Origin: Paenibacillus rigui | Lineage (GTDB): Bacteria; Bacillota; Bacilli; Paenibacillales; NBRC-103111 | Assembly (NCBI RefSeq): GCF_002234615.1 | Contig: NZ_NMQW01000017.1 | Location: 372,001-436,000, forward strand | Direction of reading: 5' to 3' | Length of the DNA stretch: 64,000 nt | Shown here: positions 18,583 through 28,758 of the stretch, in pieces | Numbering within the stretch: the stretch's first letter is position 1 | How the letters are laid out: every line of letters begins with the position of its first letter | The notes under the pieces: model-generated | What the model was told of the DNA's origin: nothing | Seen by the model: the letters and a program-made list of their open reading frames with translations, nothing else | Databases searched by the model: none | Made by a program: the position numbers and the translations under genes

Positions 18583-20124
18583 TTATTCCTCGAGCCGGGC
18601 TTGCTTCATCTTGATGACCGTATGGATCCGCAGCACAGCAGCCGCGACTTCACCTGCGGCTTGAAGGGCATGCAGCTTCACCGGCGCGGGATCCACCACC
18701 CCATGCTCCAGCATGTCCGTGACCGTTCCCGTGTCGCAATCGATCCCGAGCGTATCCGAGCCCGCATTAACCTGCGCTGCCTTCACTTCCTCGACCTTCT
18801 CCAGCGGGTTGTAACCCGCATTGACCACGATCTGCGCCAGCGGCTTGCGCAGCGCCTGGGCGACGGCGGCAATGCCAAAGCCCTCCATCCCCTGGATCGT
18901 CTCGCGCAGACGATCCAGGTCGTAGGCGGCGGCCATTTCCGCAGCGCCGCCGCCGGGCAGGCACCCGCCGCGCAGCGCCGCCTGCACGGCGGAAGCCGCG
19001 TCGCGCGCGATGCGCAGCCGCTCGCCGACCACCTCGCTCGTGCTGGCGCCGACGACGATCGTCACCTGCGTCCGGCCTTTGCCTTCGGCCATCCGGACGC
19101 ATTCGAGACGCTCGTCGTACGACACGCGCCCGGCGAAGCCGAGATAGCCTGCCAGCTCCGAGGCAGGCTTACGAAGCCCGCTGCGGCGGATCGGCCGCGC
19201 GCCCGTGTAGTCGCACACGAGCCGGAGGTCGTGGCGCGGCACCCGCTGGACGACCATGATGCCATGGTCGGTACAAAACTGCTCCGCCTCCGCGTTCACC
19301 CCGCGGTCGGCGATGACAAGCCCGACCCGCAGCTCGATCAGCTTATCGAGCGATTTGCGGAACTGCTCCTTCAGCTGCATCTGCTTCTGGAAGCCGGCCT
19401 CGGTCATCAGCGCTTCCTCGTCGACGGATTCCGGCTCGAAAGCGTCCTGAAATACCAGAACGGAAGCGGAATCCGGCGGAAAATCCAGCTGGGAATTGAC
19501 CGGCTTTTTCTGAATCAACAAACCCGGCCATACTTCACTGACCGCCCGGCTGTGAGAAATGACGGTATCCGCGAAGCGAAAGCTTTCCTCCTGCAGCTTA
19601 TGAATCCCGAGGCGTCTGGCGCCTTCGAGGATAAGCTCGGCCAAATCTCCATGCTCACGCCCGGCGATATAGCCGATCCGGTACAGCAGCGGATCCTTGA
19701 GACCTTCGACGCGGCGGCTTCGCTTGGCAAGTGAGGCTAAAGCAGCCGTTACCCCTTCCTGAATCCCCTTGACGACCTTGGCTACCGGAACCCCGCGGGT
19801 GACCTGAGCCACGCCCTCGGCAACAAGCGCTCCGGCAAGGACGGTGGCGGTTGTCGTCCCGTCTCCGACCTGCTGCTGCTGGGATCGGGCAACCTGGATC
19901 AGCAATCTTGCGGCCGGATGCGTCACATCCATCTTTTCGAGGATCGTCACCCCGTCATTCGTAATGATGACTTCACCCTGACCGCCGACCAGCATGGTAT
20001 CAAGCCCCTTGGGTCCCAGCGTGCCTTCAACAGCGGAGCATATGGCGCGAATAGCCCCTGCATTGTTAAGCAATGTCGCGTATGTGTCGTCTCCCTCATG
20101 GGAGACGGGTTTCATCTGGTTCAT
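18583..20124 (-). CDS. TCP-1/cpn60 family chaperonin, group II/III (archaeal-like) type
   Basis: A 513-residue chaperonin subunit unlike GroEL. It has GPKG (37-40), ITNDGVTIL (54-62), GDGTTT (87-92) and GGGA (391-394) for ATP. Its C-terminal pattern [19 protein letters not shown] followed by LRIHTVI matches thermosome/CCT proteins. The apical region about 230-262 is helical and rich in Glu/Gln/Lys, as expected for a built-in lid, so no GroES is needed. Chaperonins of this kind in bacteria (group III, Carboxydothermus type) are known in some Firmicutes within Hsp70 operons, which matches this position. Its ATG overlaps the hrcA stop (ATGA), so it is co-translated with hrcA and under CIRCE control. 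The central part of the gene is much richer in GC than its neighbours. Confidence 0.9.
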   Translation of the reverse strand: MNQMKPVSHEGDDTYATLLNNAGAIRAICSAVEGTLGPKGLDTMLVGGQGEVIITNDGVTILEKMDVTHPAARLLIQVARSQQQQVGDGTTTATVLAGALVAEGVAQVTRGVPVAKVVKGIQEGVTAALASLAKRSRRVEGLKDPLLYRIGYIAGREHGDLAELILEGARRLGIHKLQEESFRFADTVISHSRAVSEVWPGLLIQKKPVNSQLDFPPDSASVLVFQDAFEPESVDEEALMTEAGFQKQMQLKEQFRKSLDKLIELRVGLVIADRGVNAEAEQFCTDHGIMVVQRVPRHDLRLVCDYTGARPIRRSGLRKPASELAGYLGFAGRVSYDERLECVRMAEGKGRTQVTIVVGASTSEVVGERLRIARDAASAVQAALRGGCLPGGGAAEMAAAYDLDRLRETIQGMEGFGIAAVAQALRKPLAQIVVNAGYNPLEKVEEVKAAQVNAGSDTLGIDCDTGTVTDMLEHGVVDPAPVKLHALQAAGEVAAAVLRIHTVIKMKQARLEE

Positions 20125-21149
20125 TTATACCATCGCTCCAGCACCAGCGTCATATCCTTGGATAAATGATCGAGCAGATTAATCACCTTCGCATAATCCA
20201 TTCGTGTCGGACCGAGTATTCCGATCGTACCGACATGCTTGCCCTCCAAGGTGTAGGAAGCGGTAATCAAGCTGCAATCATTGATCGCTGCTACGGAGTT
20301 CTCACTGCCTATGCGCACTTGAATTCCCGTGGAGGCTCCGGTAAACAGCTTCGCGAGCGTCGGCGTCTCCGCCAGCAAATCGAGAATGTTTTTCACCTTT
20401 TCCATGTCCTGGAACTCGGGCTGCGTGAGCATATTCGTCGTGCCGCCCAGGAAAATCCGATGATCCTCTTCCCCTTGGTCGACGACGCCATTGAGCATCG
20501 TCAGCAGCTCCTCATACCCGCTGACATAGCTTTGCATTTCTTCACCAATCTCGGTGAACAGCTTGGATTTAAAGTGGTGCAAAGGCACGTTCTTCAGCCT
20601 TGCATTCAAAATATTAACAACCTTCTCAATCTCGCTCATCGGGATGCCTTCCGGCAGCGTAACGGTCTTGTTCTCCACCTGACCGGTATTTGTCACAATG
20701 ATCGCAACCGCCGTCCGTTCGTTCAATGGAACGATTTGCATGTGGCGCAGCGTTGTGTTGAACATTTCCGGCCCCATCACAATGGAGGTATAATTCGTAA
20801 GGTTGGATAAAATCATCGCCACCTGCTGAATAACCTGCTCCATCTCCTGCATCTTTTCGGCGAAAAACATCTTCATCACATCAATTTCGTGCTGCCCCAG
20901 ACTGCCGAGATTGACCAGATGGTCTACATAGTAACGATAACCTTTATGAGACGGAATCCGCCCGGCAGAGGTGTGCGGCTGTTCGAGAAAGCCCATTTCC
21001 TCCAAGTCGGACATCTCATTGCGAATCGTCGCAGGGCTGAATCCGACGTTGCCGCGCTTGGAAATGCTGCGGGAGCCGACCGGCTCGGCTGAACGTATAT
21101 AATCATCTACGATAGCACTTAAAATTTGTCTTTGGCGTTCAGTCAACAT
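20121..21149 (-). CDS. hrcA: Heat-inducible transcription repressor HrcA
   Basis: HrcA binds CIRCE and represses class I heat-shock genes. The 342-residue protein has the N-terminal winged helix (ILSAIVDDYIRSAEPVGSR, GFSPATIRNEMSDLE) and the effector domain ending in GILGPTRMDYAKVI. It is the first gene of the operon, with a perfect CIRCE between promoter and start. Confidence 0.97.
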   Translation of the reverse strand: MLTERQRQILSAIVDDYIRSAEPVGSRSISKRGNVGFSPATIRNEMSDLEEMGFLEQPHTSAGRIPSHKGYRYYVDHLVNLGSLGQHEIDVMKMFFAEKMQEMEQVIQQVAMILSNLTNYTSIVMGPEMFNTTLRHMQIVPLNERTAVAIIVTNTGQVENKTVTLPEGIPMSEIEKVVNILNARLKNVPLHHFKSKLFTEIGEEMQSYVSGYEELLTMLNGVVDQGEEDHRIFLGGTTNMLTQPEFQDMEKVKNILDLLAETPTLAKLFTGASTGIQVRIGSENSVAAINDCSLITASYTLEGKHVGTIGILGPTRMDYAKVINLLDHLSKDMTLVLERWYK

Positions 21150-21254
21150 AAGATAACCCCCTGTTTAAAATGATGCGCAATAGATTAGAACCAAGCTTGG
21201 GCGGGATTGGTTTATAAGTTAAACATGCGGATGCGTTCTTTATCCGGCCTATCG

Positions 21255-21281
21255 TTAGCACTCCTTTGGGTTGAGTGCTAA
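21255..21281 (-). promoter_or_regulatory. CIRCE operator
   Basis: TTAGCACTC-N9-GAGTGCTAA, a perfect match to the CIRCE consensus. It starts a few bases downstream of the predicted transcription start of hrcA and is the binding site of HrcA. Confidence 0.97.
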
Positions 21282-21290
21282 TTCATAATA

Positions 21291-21316
21291 CAAAAATAAC
21301 AGACCCGAAGGTCTGT
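21291..21316 (-). terminator. Terminator of the upstream GNAT gene, inside the hrcA promoter
   Basis: ACAGACC and GGTCTGT pair around a TTCG tetraloop on the minus strand and are followed by TATTTTTG. The stop of the acetyltransferase gene is at 21323. The hairpin is exactly the spacer between the hrcA -35 and -10 boxes. Confidence 0.65.
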
Positions 21317-21321
21317 GTCAA
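21293..21321 (-). promoter_or_regulatory. Sigma-A promoter of the hrcA operon
   Basis: On the minus strand TTGACA (21321-21316), a 17-base spacer and TATTTT (21298-21293). The start point would fall about ten bases before or at the CIRCE. The spacer is itself a hairpin (see the terminator entry). Confidence 0.75.
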
Positions 21322-21322
21322 G

Positions 21323-21784
21323 TCAATCCAAGCGCTTCAAAACTGCGATTTCATCACAGCAGTGCTGCTTTTTACAGTGTATGCAATCCCGCCAAACTTT
21401 TTCAGGAAAGATCTCTTTAGGCACTACGGTAAAGCCGTTACGTTCAAAGAAATTTACAGCATACGTCAAAGCCATCACTTTCGGAATCTCCTGTCTTTTC
21501 GCTTCTTCCACCAGGAAATCTACGAGCGCATTGCCGATGCCTTGTCCCTTATGCCCGTTCGTAACACCGAGTGACCGTATTTCGACCAGGTCTTTCCCGA
21601 GGCGGGTCAACGAGCCGCAGCCAACCAATTCTTCATCTATAAGTGCGACAACAAAGGTGTCAATTTGCTGCGCCAACGTTTCCTTGGAGCGCGGCAGCAT
21701 GATCCCTTGCTCTGCATATCCCTGAATAATGTCATGTAATGTGTCAATGTCCTGATCTGTTGCTTTTCTGCATGTGACTGCCAT
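21323..21784 (-). CDS. GNAT N-acetyltransferase, short ArgA-like
   Basis: A 153-residue GCN5-related acetyltransferase. The acetyl-CoA loop is GHKGQGIGNALVDFLVEEA, and RKATDQDIDTLHDII and IMLPRS at the N-terminus match short N-acetylglutamate synthase-like proteins. A C-terminal cysteine cluster (CIHCKKQHCCDE) is typical of that subgroup. It may act in arginine synthesis or protein acetylation; the substrate is not provable here. No arg genes are near. Confidence 0.8.
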   Translation of the reverse strand: MAVTCRKATDQDIDTLHDIIQGYAEQGIMLPRSKETLAQQIDTFVVALIDEELVGCGSLTRLGKDLVEIRSLGVTNGHKGQGIGNALVDFLVEEAKRQEIPKVMALTYAVNFFERNGFTVVPKEIFPEKVWRDCIHCKKQHCCDEIAVLKRLD

Positions 21785-21924
21785 ACCAAACCCACCAATC
21801 CGCGTTAAAAATTCGATATGAATAAATATACAACAAAACGTATAAATAATTCAATAAGAAATTCGGCTAACGAGATCTTTCAATAGGAAAGAGAACGGCT
21901 CTTTCTTGTTCTGCGACATCTGAA

Positions 21925-23085
21925 TCAGACTCCGCCGGTTAAAAATTGCCCGAATACTTCATTGCCCAGAAGCACGCCCTGCTCCGAAAGACGATATCCT
22001 TCCGCCGTAGGGTCCAGCAGCTTTTGACCGACCAGCTTGTTCAGTACACCTCCGAACACGTCTTCAAGCTCCCGGCCGAACTGGCGATGGAAGTCCGAAC
22101 GCTTAACGCCGCGCAGCAGTCTTAAGCCGACCATCATAAAATCCTCCATCGCTTCCTGCTCGCTGATTTCAAAATGCTCCAGCAGCGGACGGCGCGTCAG
22201 GGTTGCATCGATGTAGGGCTGTATGCCCTTTATATTCACATGCCTCTTCCCGTGTGTGTAGCCATGGGCCCCGGCACCCAAACCATAATAGCTCCGGTTC
22301 AGCCAATACATGCTGTTATGGCGGCTCTCGTATCCCGGTTTGGCAAAGTTGCTGATTTCATACTGCGCGTAGCCTGCTTTCTTTAGCCGATCCATAATAA
22401 GCAGGAACATGTCCAGCTCCACATCCTCATCAGGCAGCGGCAGCTGATTTTTTTGAAACAAGGTGTGAAACAATGTATTCTCTTCTACCTTCAAGCTGTA
22501 GATCGAGTAATGCGTTAACCCCAGCTCCAGCGCTTTATCGATCGAGTCATTCATCGTGTCCAGCGTTTGATTGGGCAGTCCGAACATGAGGTCGATCGAC
22601 AGATTGCCAAAGCCGACGGCACGTGCATTTTCCAGGCTCCGGTATACATCATCCGTATTGTGAATCCGGCCGATCCCTTCCAGCAGCTTATTGTCGAAGG
22701 ACTGCACGCCGAAGCTGATCCGGTTTACACCGCCTTCTTTCATCGCCTGCAGCTTTTCCTTGTCCGTCGTTCCCGGGTTGGCCTCCATCGTAAACTCCAG
22801 GTTGGCGGCCGTTTGCGGAAAGTACGTGCGGACCCGCTTCAAAAAGCTCTCCATCTGATCAGGTAAAAGCACGGTAGGCGTACCGCCTCCCACGAATATC
22901 GTTTCGATTTCGCCCGGCGGAAGCTCCAGCACCGTCCGTTCCATTTCCCTCTCCAGCGCGTCCAAATAATCCATGACCGGCTGGCCTTTCAATACATACG
23001 AATTAAAATCGCAGTAATGACATTTGTTCGTACAAAATGGAATATGGATGTAGACCGCTTCCGGTGTTTCTTGACGTTGAATCAT
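21925..23085 (-). CDS. hemW: Radical SAM family heme chaperone HemW
   Basis: A 386-residue radical-SAM protein related to HemN. The cluster motif is CTNKCHYCDF, with GGGTPT and EANPGT downstream and a C-terminal HemN-type domain. The cysteine after CDF that defines true coproporphyrinogen dehydrogenases is absent (CDFNSY), which favours the heme-chaperone group. It follows lepA, as in B. subtilis. Confidence 0.92.
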   Translation of the reverse strand: MIQRQETPEAVYIHIPFCTNKCHYCDFNSYVLKGQPVMDYLDALEREMERTVLELPPGEIETIFVGGGTPTVLLPDQMESFLKRVRTYFPQTAANLEFTMEANPGTTDKEKLQAMKEGGVNRISFGVQSFDNKLLEGIGRIHNTDDVYRSLENARAVGFGNLSIDLMFGLPNQTLDTMNDSIDKALELGLTHYSIYSLKVEENTLFHTLFQKNQLPLPDEDVELDMFLLIMDRLKKAGYAQYEISNFAKPGYESRHNSMYWLNRSYYGLGAGAHGYTHGKRHVNIKGIQPYIDATLTRRPLLEHFEISEQEAMEDFMMVGLRLLRGVKRSDFHRQFGRELEDVFGGVLNKLVGQKLLDPTAEGYRLSEQGVLLGNEVFGQFLTGGV

Positions 23086-23110
23086 CCTTATCCCTCCTTC
23101 CTTATGAACG

Positions 23111-23146
23111 GAAAAGCAGATGCGCTAATTCGGGCGCACCTGCCTG
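23111..23146 (-). terminator. Terminator or attenuator after lepA
   Basis: GCAGGTGCGC and GCGCATCTGC form a 10-bp stem with one mismatch, then CTTTTCC. It lies about 25 bases after the lepA stop and before hemW. Confidence 0.65.
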
Positions 23147-23170
23147 ATTGTTTTCTTGCTATGCTAAAAG

Positions 23171-24982
23171 CTACTCGTCGATTTTCAAAATCGCCATAAA
23201 CGCTTCCTGCGGCACCTCGACGCTGCCGACCTGCTTCATGCGCTTTTTCCCTTCTTTTTGCTTCTCAAGAAGCTTCCGTTTCCGGGAAATGTCACCGCCG
23301 TAACATTTGGCCAATACGTTCTTGCGCATCGCCTTGACCGTCTCACGGGAAATGATTTTTTGTCCGATAGCCGCTTGAATTGGGACTTCGAACATTTGAC
23401 GAGGAATAAGATCCTTCAGTTTTTCACAAATAATGCGTCCGCGGTTGTAGGCACGGTCGCGGTGAACGATGAAGGACAGCGCATCAACCTGCTCGCCGTT
23501 CAGCATGATGTCCATTTTGACCAGATTGGACTGGCGGTAGCCGGACAGCTCGTAGTCGAACGAGGCGTAGCCTTTCGTGCTGGACTTCAATTGATCGAAG
23601 AAATCGTAGACAATCTCGGACAACGGAATTTGGTACGTTAGCGTCACCCGGGTCGTGTCCAAATATTCCATATTAATGAATTCGCCGCGCTTGCCTTGGC
23701 AAAGCTCCATGATGGCGCCGACATAATCGTTCGGTACAATAATCGCAGCCTTTACGTAAGGCTCCTCAACGTAGTCGATTTTACCGGTTTCCGGGAACAA
23801 GGACGGATTCTCGATTTGCAGGACTTCGCCGCTTGTCAACGTTACCTTGAACACAACGCTCGGTGCTGTTGTAATCAATGGAATGTTGAACTCGCGCTCG
23901 ATCCGTTCCTGGATAACATCCATATGCAGCAAGCCGAGGAAGCCGCAGCGGAAGCCAAAGCCAAGCGCTGTCGACGTTTCAGGCTCGAAGCTAAGGGAGG
24001 CATCGTTCAGCTGAAGCTTCTCCAGCGCTTCACGCAAATCGTTGTAGTCGCTCGTTTCGATCGGATACAAGCCGCAGAATACCATCGGGTTGATTTTACG
24101 GTAGCCCGGCAGCGGCTCGAGAGCCGGATTTTTCGCATCAGTGACCGTATCCCCGACACGAGTGTCGCCGACATTTTTAATCCCGGCAACGATGAAGCCG
24201 ACATCGCCGATATCCAGCGAATCTACGATGGTCATGCGCGGCTTGAACGCACCGACTTCAATGACCTCGAATACTTTCTCTGTGGCCATGAACTTGATTT
24301 TGGAGCCGGAGCGGATCGAACCGTCCAGAACCCGCACATACACGATAACCCCTTTGTACGGATCGTAATGGGAATCGAAAATCAAGGCTTTCAGCGGGTT
24401 GTCAGGACTGCCCGTAGGAGCCGGAACCTGCTTCACGACCTGCTCCAATATTTCCTTGATCCCGATACCTGCTTTTGCGGAAGCCAGCACGGCCTCGCTC
24501 GTATCAAGTCCGATCACATCCTCGATTTCCTGCTTCACCCGCTCGGGGTCCGCACTTGGCAAATCAATTTTGTTAATGACCGGGATGATTTCCAGATTGT
24601 TGTCGAGTGCAAGATACACGTTCGCCAACGTCTGCGCTTCAATCCCTTGCGCCGCGTCAACAACGAGCAAGGCGCCTTCACAGGCCGCCAAGCTGCGGGA
24701 AACCTCATACGTAAAATCGACGTGTCCTGGTGTATCAATTAAATTCAAAATATATTCTTCGCCGTCATCGGCCTTGTAGTTCAATCTAACGGCCTGCAGC
24801 TTAATGGTGATACCCCGTTCCCGCTCCAGATCCATTTGGTCGAGCACCTGCTCCTGCATCTCACGCGAGGAGAGCGCTCCGGTGTATTCAAGTATGCGGT
24901 CCGCCAGCGTTGATTTACCGTGGTCGATGTGAGCAATAATTGAAAAGTTTCTAATCTTCTTCTGTCTGGCTTCAATATCCAT
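23171..24982 (-). CDS. lepA: Elongation factor 4
   Basis: A ribosome-bound GTPase that back-translocates or assists initiation. The 603-residue protein has [13 protein letters not shown] (G1), DTPGHVDF (G3) and NKIDLPSAD (G4), and the LepA-specific C-terminus with [18 protein letters not shown]. Full length. Confidence 0.97.
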   Translation of the reverse strand: MDIEARQKKIRNFSIIAHIDHGKSTLADRILEYTGALSSREMQEQVLDQMDLERERGITIKLQAVRLNYKADDGEEYILNLIDTPGHVDFTYEVSRSLAACEGALLVVDAAQGIEAQTLANVYLALDNNLEIIPVINKIDLPSADPERVKQEIEDVIGLDTSEAVLASAKAGIGIKEILEQVVKQVPAPTGSPDNPLKALIFDSHYDPYKGVIVYVRVLDGSIRSGSKIKFMATEKVFEVIEVGAFKPRMTIVDSLDIGDVGFIVAGIKNVGDTRVGDTVTDAKNPALEPLPGYRKINPMVFCGLYPIETSDYNDLREALEKLQLNDASLSFEPETSTALGFGFRCGFLGLLHMDVIQERIEREFNIPLITTAPSVVFKVTLTSGEVLQIENPSLFPETGKIDYVEEPYVKAAIIVPNDYVGAIMELCQGKRGEFINMEYLDTTRVTLTYQIPLSEIVYDFFDQLKSSTKGYASFDYELSGYRQSNLVKMDIMLNGEQVDALSFIVHRDRAYNRGRIICEKLKDLIPRQMFEVPIQAAIGQKIISRETVKAMRKNVLAKCYGGDISRKRKLLEKQKEGKKRMKQVGSVEVPQEAFMAILKIDE

Positions 24983-25084
24983 GTACGCTGACCCTCACTA
25001 ACCTACAAATTTACAATACCTCTAATTATAGCAGTTGTGAGGTTGCGCTTCAATGAGCAAACGTGGATCGTCATTTTGCCTTGA

Positions 25085-25486
25085 TTAACCGGTGATGGCC
25101 TGAAACAGGCTAACAAACCACCGGATCCCGTGATGGGCTATAATTTGCAGCAGTTCACCAACTTTATTGCCGATTAAATTCATGCCCGACGCTTCGGAAA
25201 TGTCGGCTTTCGGTTCGATTTCCTCCGGCTTTGCTTTGGCCTTCGGTTCATTCTTCGTCTGCGTTTTACCGGCTTCCGTCCGAGCGTCGCCCCCTTTTCC
25301 TTCCTGCGCTTTGGTTGACTGCTGGGAGCTTTTTGCAGTTATTGTTCCCGAAGGGGCGGATACAGCTGTCTTGTCTATGGGTCCTTGAATCCGCTCCACC
25401 CCGCGGGTCGCCAGATCGACACCAAAAAAGATGCAAAAACCTATGCCAAGCAGCACCAGCAGCAGTCTGATATAAAACTTCCCCAT
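25085..25486 (-). CDS. YqxA-like small membrane protein
   Basis: A 133-residue protein with one N-terminal membrane segment (LLLVLLGIGFCIFFGVDLA), a charged low-complexity middle and an amphipathic C-terminus. Its sequence at the membrane segment and its place between spoIIP and lepA match YqxA (DUF3679) of B. subtilis. It starts 28 bases after spoIIP, so it is probably cotranscribed and may act in sporulation. Function is unknown. Confidence 0.75.
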   Translation of the reverse strand: MGKFYIRLLLVLLGIGFCIFFGVDLATRGVERIQGPIDKTAVSAPSGTITAKSSQQSTKAQEGKGGDARTEAGKTQTKNEPKAKAKPEEIEPKADISEASGMNLIGNKVGELLQIIAHHGIRWFVSLFQAITG

Positions 25487-25514
25487 ATCTTAAACCTCCG
25501 TCATCCAGCCCGGC

Positions 25515-26759
25515 CTAGCTCGGCTTTTTCTCATCCTTGGACTCGGCAGGGGCACTGCCGTCCACCTTCTGCACGTTAAGCACAACCTCCGAAATCGCTT
25601 CGGCGAGCAAATCTACCGTCCGGTAGCATTCCTCCAAGGAGTTGTCCACCCCGCCAACCTCAATCAGGACGCTGTCCGGAGAAAAATTTTGATTGTAGAC
25701 TCCGTTGCCTTCCGCCGCTTTGGCGAACATGCCTTTGGAGATGCCCGGGTACTTGGCGTCCAGCGCTTGATGGATTTGCGAAGCAAACTGTTCATTTTCT
25801 TTCCAGTTCGGGTTTTTGCCGCCTACGATAAAATAAACCTGCGCATAATCCTTGCCGTTCAAGTGCATCGTCGTTTTCTCCCGACGCTGGGAATCCCTGT
25901 GAATGTCGAAGTAAAATTTCAGGTCCGGGTGAGCGGCCGTTGCTTCCTGCAGCGTTTTCAAAGAATATTTGTAGGAATAGTAGTAGTTGAAGTTTTTCTC
26001 AATCGCAGGATAGTTCTTATCCGAATGAACGGCACCGATCCCCTCTTCCTCCAGCTTTTGTGCCAGACGAAGACCGACCAGCGTCACGTTTTTCTTAGGG
26101 TCATAGGCTTTATCCGGATCGCTGACTCCAGGCAAGTCCGGTAAATACGACTCCTGATTGTGAGATTGATAGATGAAAGCCACGTTCTTCCCTGCAGTCC
26201 GGGGTGGCTTGGCTGCCGGAGCTTGTCCCGTCGTCTCCGGGGATTTGGGTGCAGACGGATTAGCGGTAATGGAGCCTTCGCCGCCTTCCCCGTTTTTGGC
26301 TATCGCATCCGCTCTAGGACCATAATCCTCCGGCCCGTCATCCCTCGTTGCAGCTACCTTGCGCAGCACAACCGAGCGATCCTCCATCATGCCCGGCATT
26401 TCCCTGGCTATGAAGGTTTTGGGATCATTCCATTTCAAATCCGTCACCAAGGAAAAGAGAAAGCCCGACACATTCGCCTGAGAGAAGGTGAACGCCTGCC
26501 TGTCGGTTTGCATATGAGCGACCTCCATCCCCAGCATGTCCATAAAAAATTGGCTCGATACGGAAGCCGCCAATCCCTTCATTGAGGAGCTTGGCTCCGT
26601 ATTGCCCCATTTCGACTGCACATATCCTAGCAATCCCAGAGCTACAAAAAATAAAATGCAGCCGGAGATAAGAACTGAAAAAATCCGAACGTACACGCCA
26701 AGCTCTTGTCCCATTCTGCGGTACTTGCCTACATTTAACGTCACAGCCGTCCACTTCAT
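25515..26759 (-). CDS. spoIIP: Stage II sporulation protein P
   Basis: SpoIIP is the amidase and endopeptidase of the SpoIID-M-P complex that thins septal peptidoglycan during engulfment. The 414-residue protein has an N-terminal membrane anchor (ISGCILFFVALGLLGYV) and the amidase domain with FIYQSHNQESY, HSDKN, FDIHRDSQRREKT and VLIEVGG. ATG 26759 follows GAAGGAGGACAACGG. In B. subtilis gpr lies directly upstream; here a chemotaxis gene and a TIR-like cassette separate them. Confidence 0.95.
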   Translation of the reverse strand: MKWTAVTLNVGKYRRMGQELGVYVRIFSVLISGCILFFVALGLLGYVQSKWGNTEPSSSMKGLAASVSSQFFMDMLGMEVAHMQTDRQAFTFSQANVSGFLFSLVTDLKWNDPKTFIAREMPGMMEDRSVVLRKVAATRDDGPEDYGPRADAIAKNGEGGEGSITANPSAPKSPETTGQAPAAKPPRTAGKNVAFIYQSHNQESYLPDLPGVSDPDKAYDPKKNVTLVGLRLAQKLEEEGIGAVHSDKNYPAIEKNFNYYYSYKYSLKTLQEATAAHPDLKFYFDIHRDSQRREKTTMHLNGKDYAQVYFIVGGKNPNWKENEQFASQIHQALDAKYPGISKGMFAKAAEGNGVYNQNFSPDSVLIEVGGVDNSLEECYRTVDLLAEAISEVVLNVQKVDGSAPAESKDEKKPS

Positions 26760-26856
26760 ACCGTTGTCCTCCTTCGGTCTCAAACTCTATCAGCCTCAAT
26801 CCATAACCTTTACCGATCTACTACCAAATCTATGAACGTCTGCTAGAAGATAGTAC

Positions 26857-26884
26857 TAAAACTTTACTAGCGGGATGTCGATAT
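26857..26884 (+). promoter_or_regulatory. Sigma-D-like promoter of the chemotaxis receptor gene
   Basis: TAAA, a 16-base spacer and GTCGATAT match the motility sigma factor consensus (TAAA-N15-GCCGATAT) with one base change and one extra spacer base, 52 bases before the receptor start. Confidence 0.55.
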
Positions 26885-26935
26885 TTGTTACAAAGGCTTG
26901 ATGACTATATGTTCTTCACCAGAGGGAGTGCTTAG

Positions 26936-28645
26936 ATGTTTAAAAATATTTCTTTGCAATGGAAGCTGCTGTTCGCTTTTGGGGTGCTTATCCTGCTATT
27001 GGGAGGAAGCATCGGAGGGAATTATTACGGCTTCAAACAAATCGTGGCGTTCAATCAAGAAGTCCTTGCCACGGCGGACGACCAGAAAGTCGCTATGCAG
27101 TTCACCAATACCGTCGCTCTGTTATACAGCGATCAAGCCGATCTGATCATTAATGAAAATGCGGAAGCGATTCAGGCCTACGGCAAAAAAGCTGAAACTT
27201 TGAAAGCACAGCTTGCCAAGCTCGTAGAAAGCGCGGATTCCGACGAGGAAAAGCAATGGGCCGAACAAATCAAAATATCTACCGAAAGCTACCTGGCTAC
27301 GTTCGATAAAATTCAAGCGGTATATAATCAGCGCAAAGGGATGTCCACGGATGCTTTAAAAAATGCCTATAAGCAGCTTGACGACGAGACAGACCAGCAT
27401 AAGCAAAAGCTGATTGCCACGACGGCGGCTTTCCTGCAATTCAATGACAAGCAGCTTCAGGAGGCCAATCAAAAGCAGTCCTCCCTGATTGAGAAGAATA
27501 TGAGCCTGTCTTTGTTGATCCTGCCGATCGCCATCGCCTTCGGATTAGCGTTCGCCATCCTCCTTACCCGATTGATTACTAAGCCAATATCCAGGCTGCT
27601 TGAAGCGACGGAACGGGTTGCCAAAGGGGATCTTACCCTAACGTTAGCTTCTACCTCGAAGGATGAAATCGGAAGATTGACTGCCGGCTTCAGTGTCATG
27701 ATCGCCAATCTGCAGCATATTATCCGGGAGGTTGGGGACCACGCTATCCAGGTATCCGCATCAACTGAGCAATTAACAGCCAGCGCAGAGCAAACGAGCC
27801 GGGCTACGGAGCACATCGCCGAAACCATTCAACAGGTCGCCGTTGAGAGCGATCACCAGGTCCAGCTCGTGCAGGAAACGTCTGACGCCGTTAATCGGAT
27901 GAGTGAGAGTGTGAATGAAATTACGGTACACACCGATCATGTTGTGTCTTCATCCGCCGTGGCTTCACAAACTGCGGAATCCGGTACCGTCCTCATTCGA
28001 TCCGCTGTGGAGCAAATGCAAGCCGTTCATGAGACGATCCATCAAATGAGCGAGGTCATTCACCGGCTCGCACAGCGTTCGGCTGAGATTGGGGACATGA
28101 ACAAGATCATTACGGCCATTGCCGTGCAAACAAATCTGCTGGCACTCAATGCGGGTATAGAAGCGGCTAGAGCGGGCGAGCAGGGACGGGGCTTCGCAGT
28201 GGTCGCTGCGGAGGTGCGGAAGCTTGCTGAGCAAAGCTCCCATTCCTCACAGCAGGTAGAGGAAATCATTGCAATGGTGCAGGAAGAAACGGCTGAGGCC
28301 GTAAGCAGCATGAGCAAGGTGGCTTCGGGAATGAATGACGGATTGGGCGCGATCCAAACCGCCGGTCATTCTTTTGAAGAGATCCATCATGCCGTTAGCG
28401 ATGTGAATACGCATATTCAGAACGCCTATGAATCGCTGCAAGGCATCTCCCAGCATACCGGGCACATGGTGGCAGCCATCGATTCGATTGTCGGCATCAC
28501 CCAAACCACTTCCGCCGGAGCGCAAAATGTTTCTGCCGCTACGCAAGAGCAGCTTGCCTCGATGGAAGAAGTCGCTTCTTCTTCCTCTCATCTTGCCCGT
28601 ATGGCAGAAGATTTGAGCCAGCTGATCAAACGGTTTAAGCTTTAA
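26936..28645 (+). CDS. Methyl-accepting chemotaxis protein
   Basis: A 569-residue receptor with an N-terminal membrane segment, an extracytoplasmic four-helix sensor domain (about 35-190), a second membrane segment ([20 protein letters not shown]), a HAMP domain ([18 protein letters not shown]) and a signalling domain with the hairpin tip [34 protein letters not shown]. The ligand is unknown. AGAGGGAG precedes the ATG. It is a single-gene unit inserted between spoIIP and gpr. Confidence 0.95.
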   Translation: MFKNISLQWKLLFAFGVLILLLGGSIGGNYYGFKQIVAFNQEVLATADDQKVAMQFTNTVALLYSDQADLIINENAEAIQAYGKKAETLKAQLAKLVESADSDEEKQWAEQIKISTESYLATFDKIQAVYNQRKGMSTDALKNAYKQLDDETDQHKQKLIATTAAFLQFNDKQLQEANQKQSSLIEKNMSLSLLILPIAIAFGLAFAILLTRLITKPISRLLEATERVAKGDLTLTLASTSKDEIGRLTAGFSVMIANLQHIIREVGDHAIQVSASTEQLTASAEQTSRATEHIAETIQQVAVESDHQVQLVQETSDAVNRMSESVNEITVHTDHVVSSSAVASQTAESGTVLIRSAVEQMQAVHETIHQMSEVIHRLAQRSAEIGDMNKIITAIAVQTNLLALNAGIEAARAGEQGRGFAVVAAEVRKLAEQSSHSSQQVEEIIAMVQEETAEAVSSMSKVASGMNDGLGAIQTAGHSFEEIHHAVSDVNTHIQNAYESLQGISQHTGHMVAAIDSIVGITQTTSAGAQNVSAATQEQLASMEEVASSSSHLARMAEDLSQLIKRFKL

Positions 28646-28689
28646 AATTTGGGGAAGGGACGCTTTACAAATTAAGCTGCTATAATCAA

Positions 28690-28742
28690 AAAAAGAGGGC
28701 GCTAAGCCGGCTATGGATGCCGGGCTTAGCGCCCTCTTTCAT
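28690..28742 (-). terminator. Strong terminator shared by the TIR-like cassette and the chemotaxis gene
   Basis: AAAGAGGGCGCTAAGCC pairs with GGCTTAGCGCCCTCTTT. On the minus strand it is followed by seven T residues, 17 bases after the 55-residue ORF; on the plus strand by a weaker T-rich tail. Confidence 0.9.
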
Positions 28743-28758
28743 ATTTTATAGGAACGGG

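Noticed and set aside
18601-19734. 377-codon plus-strand frame opposite the chaperonin gene
   Set aside because: Long frames are expected on the other strand of very GC-rich coding DNA; the product is Arg/His/Leu-rich with no domain.
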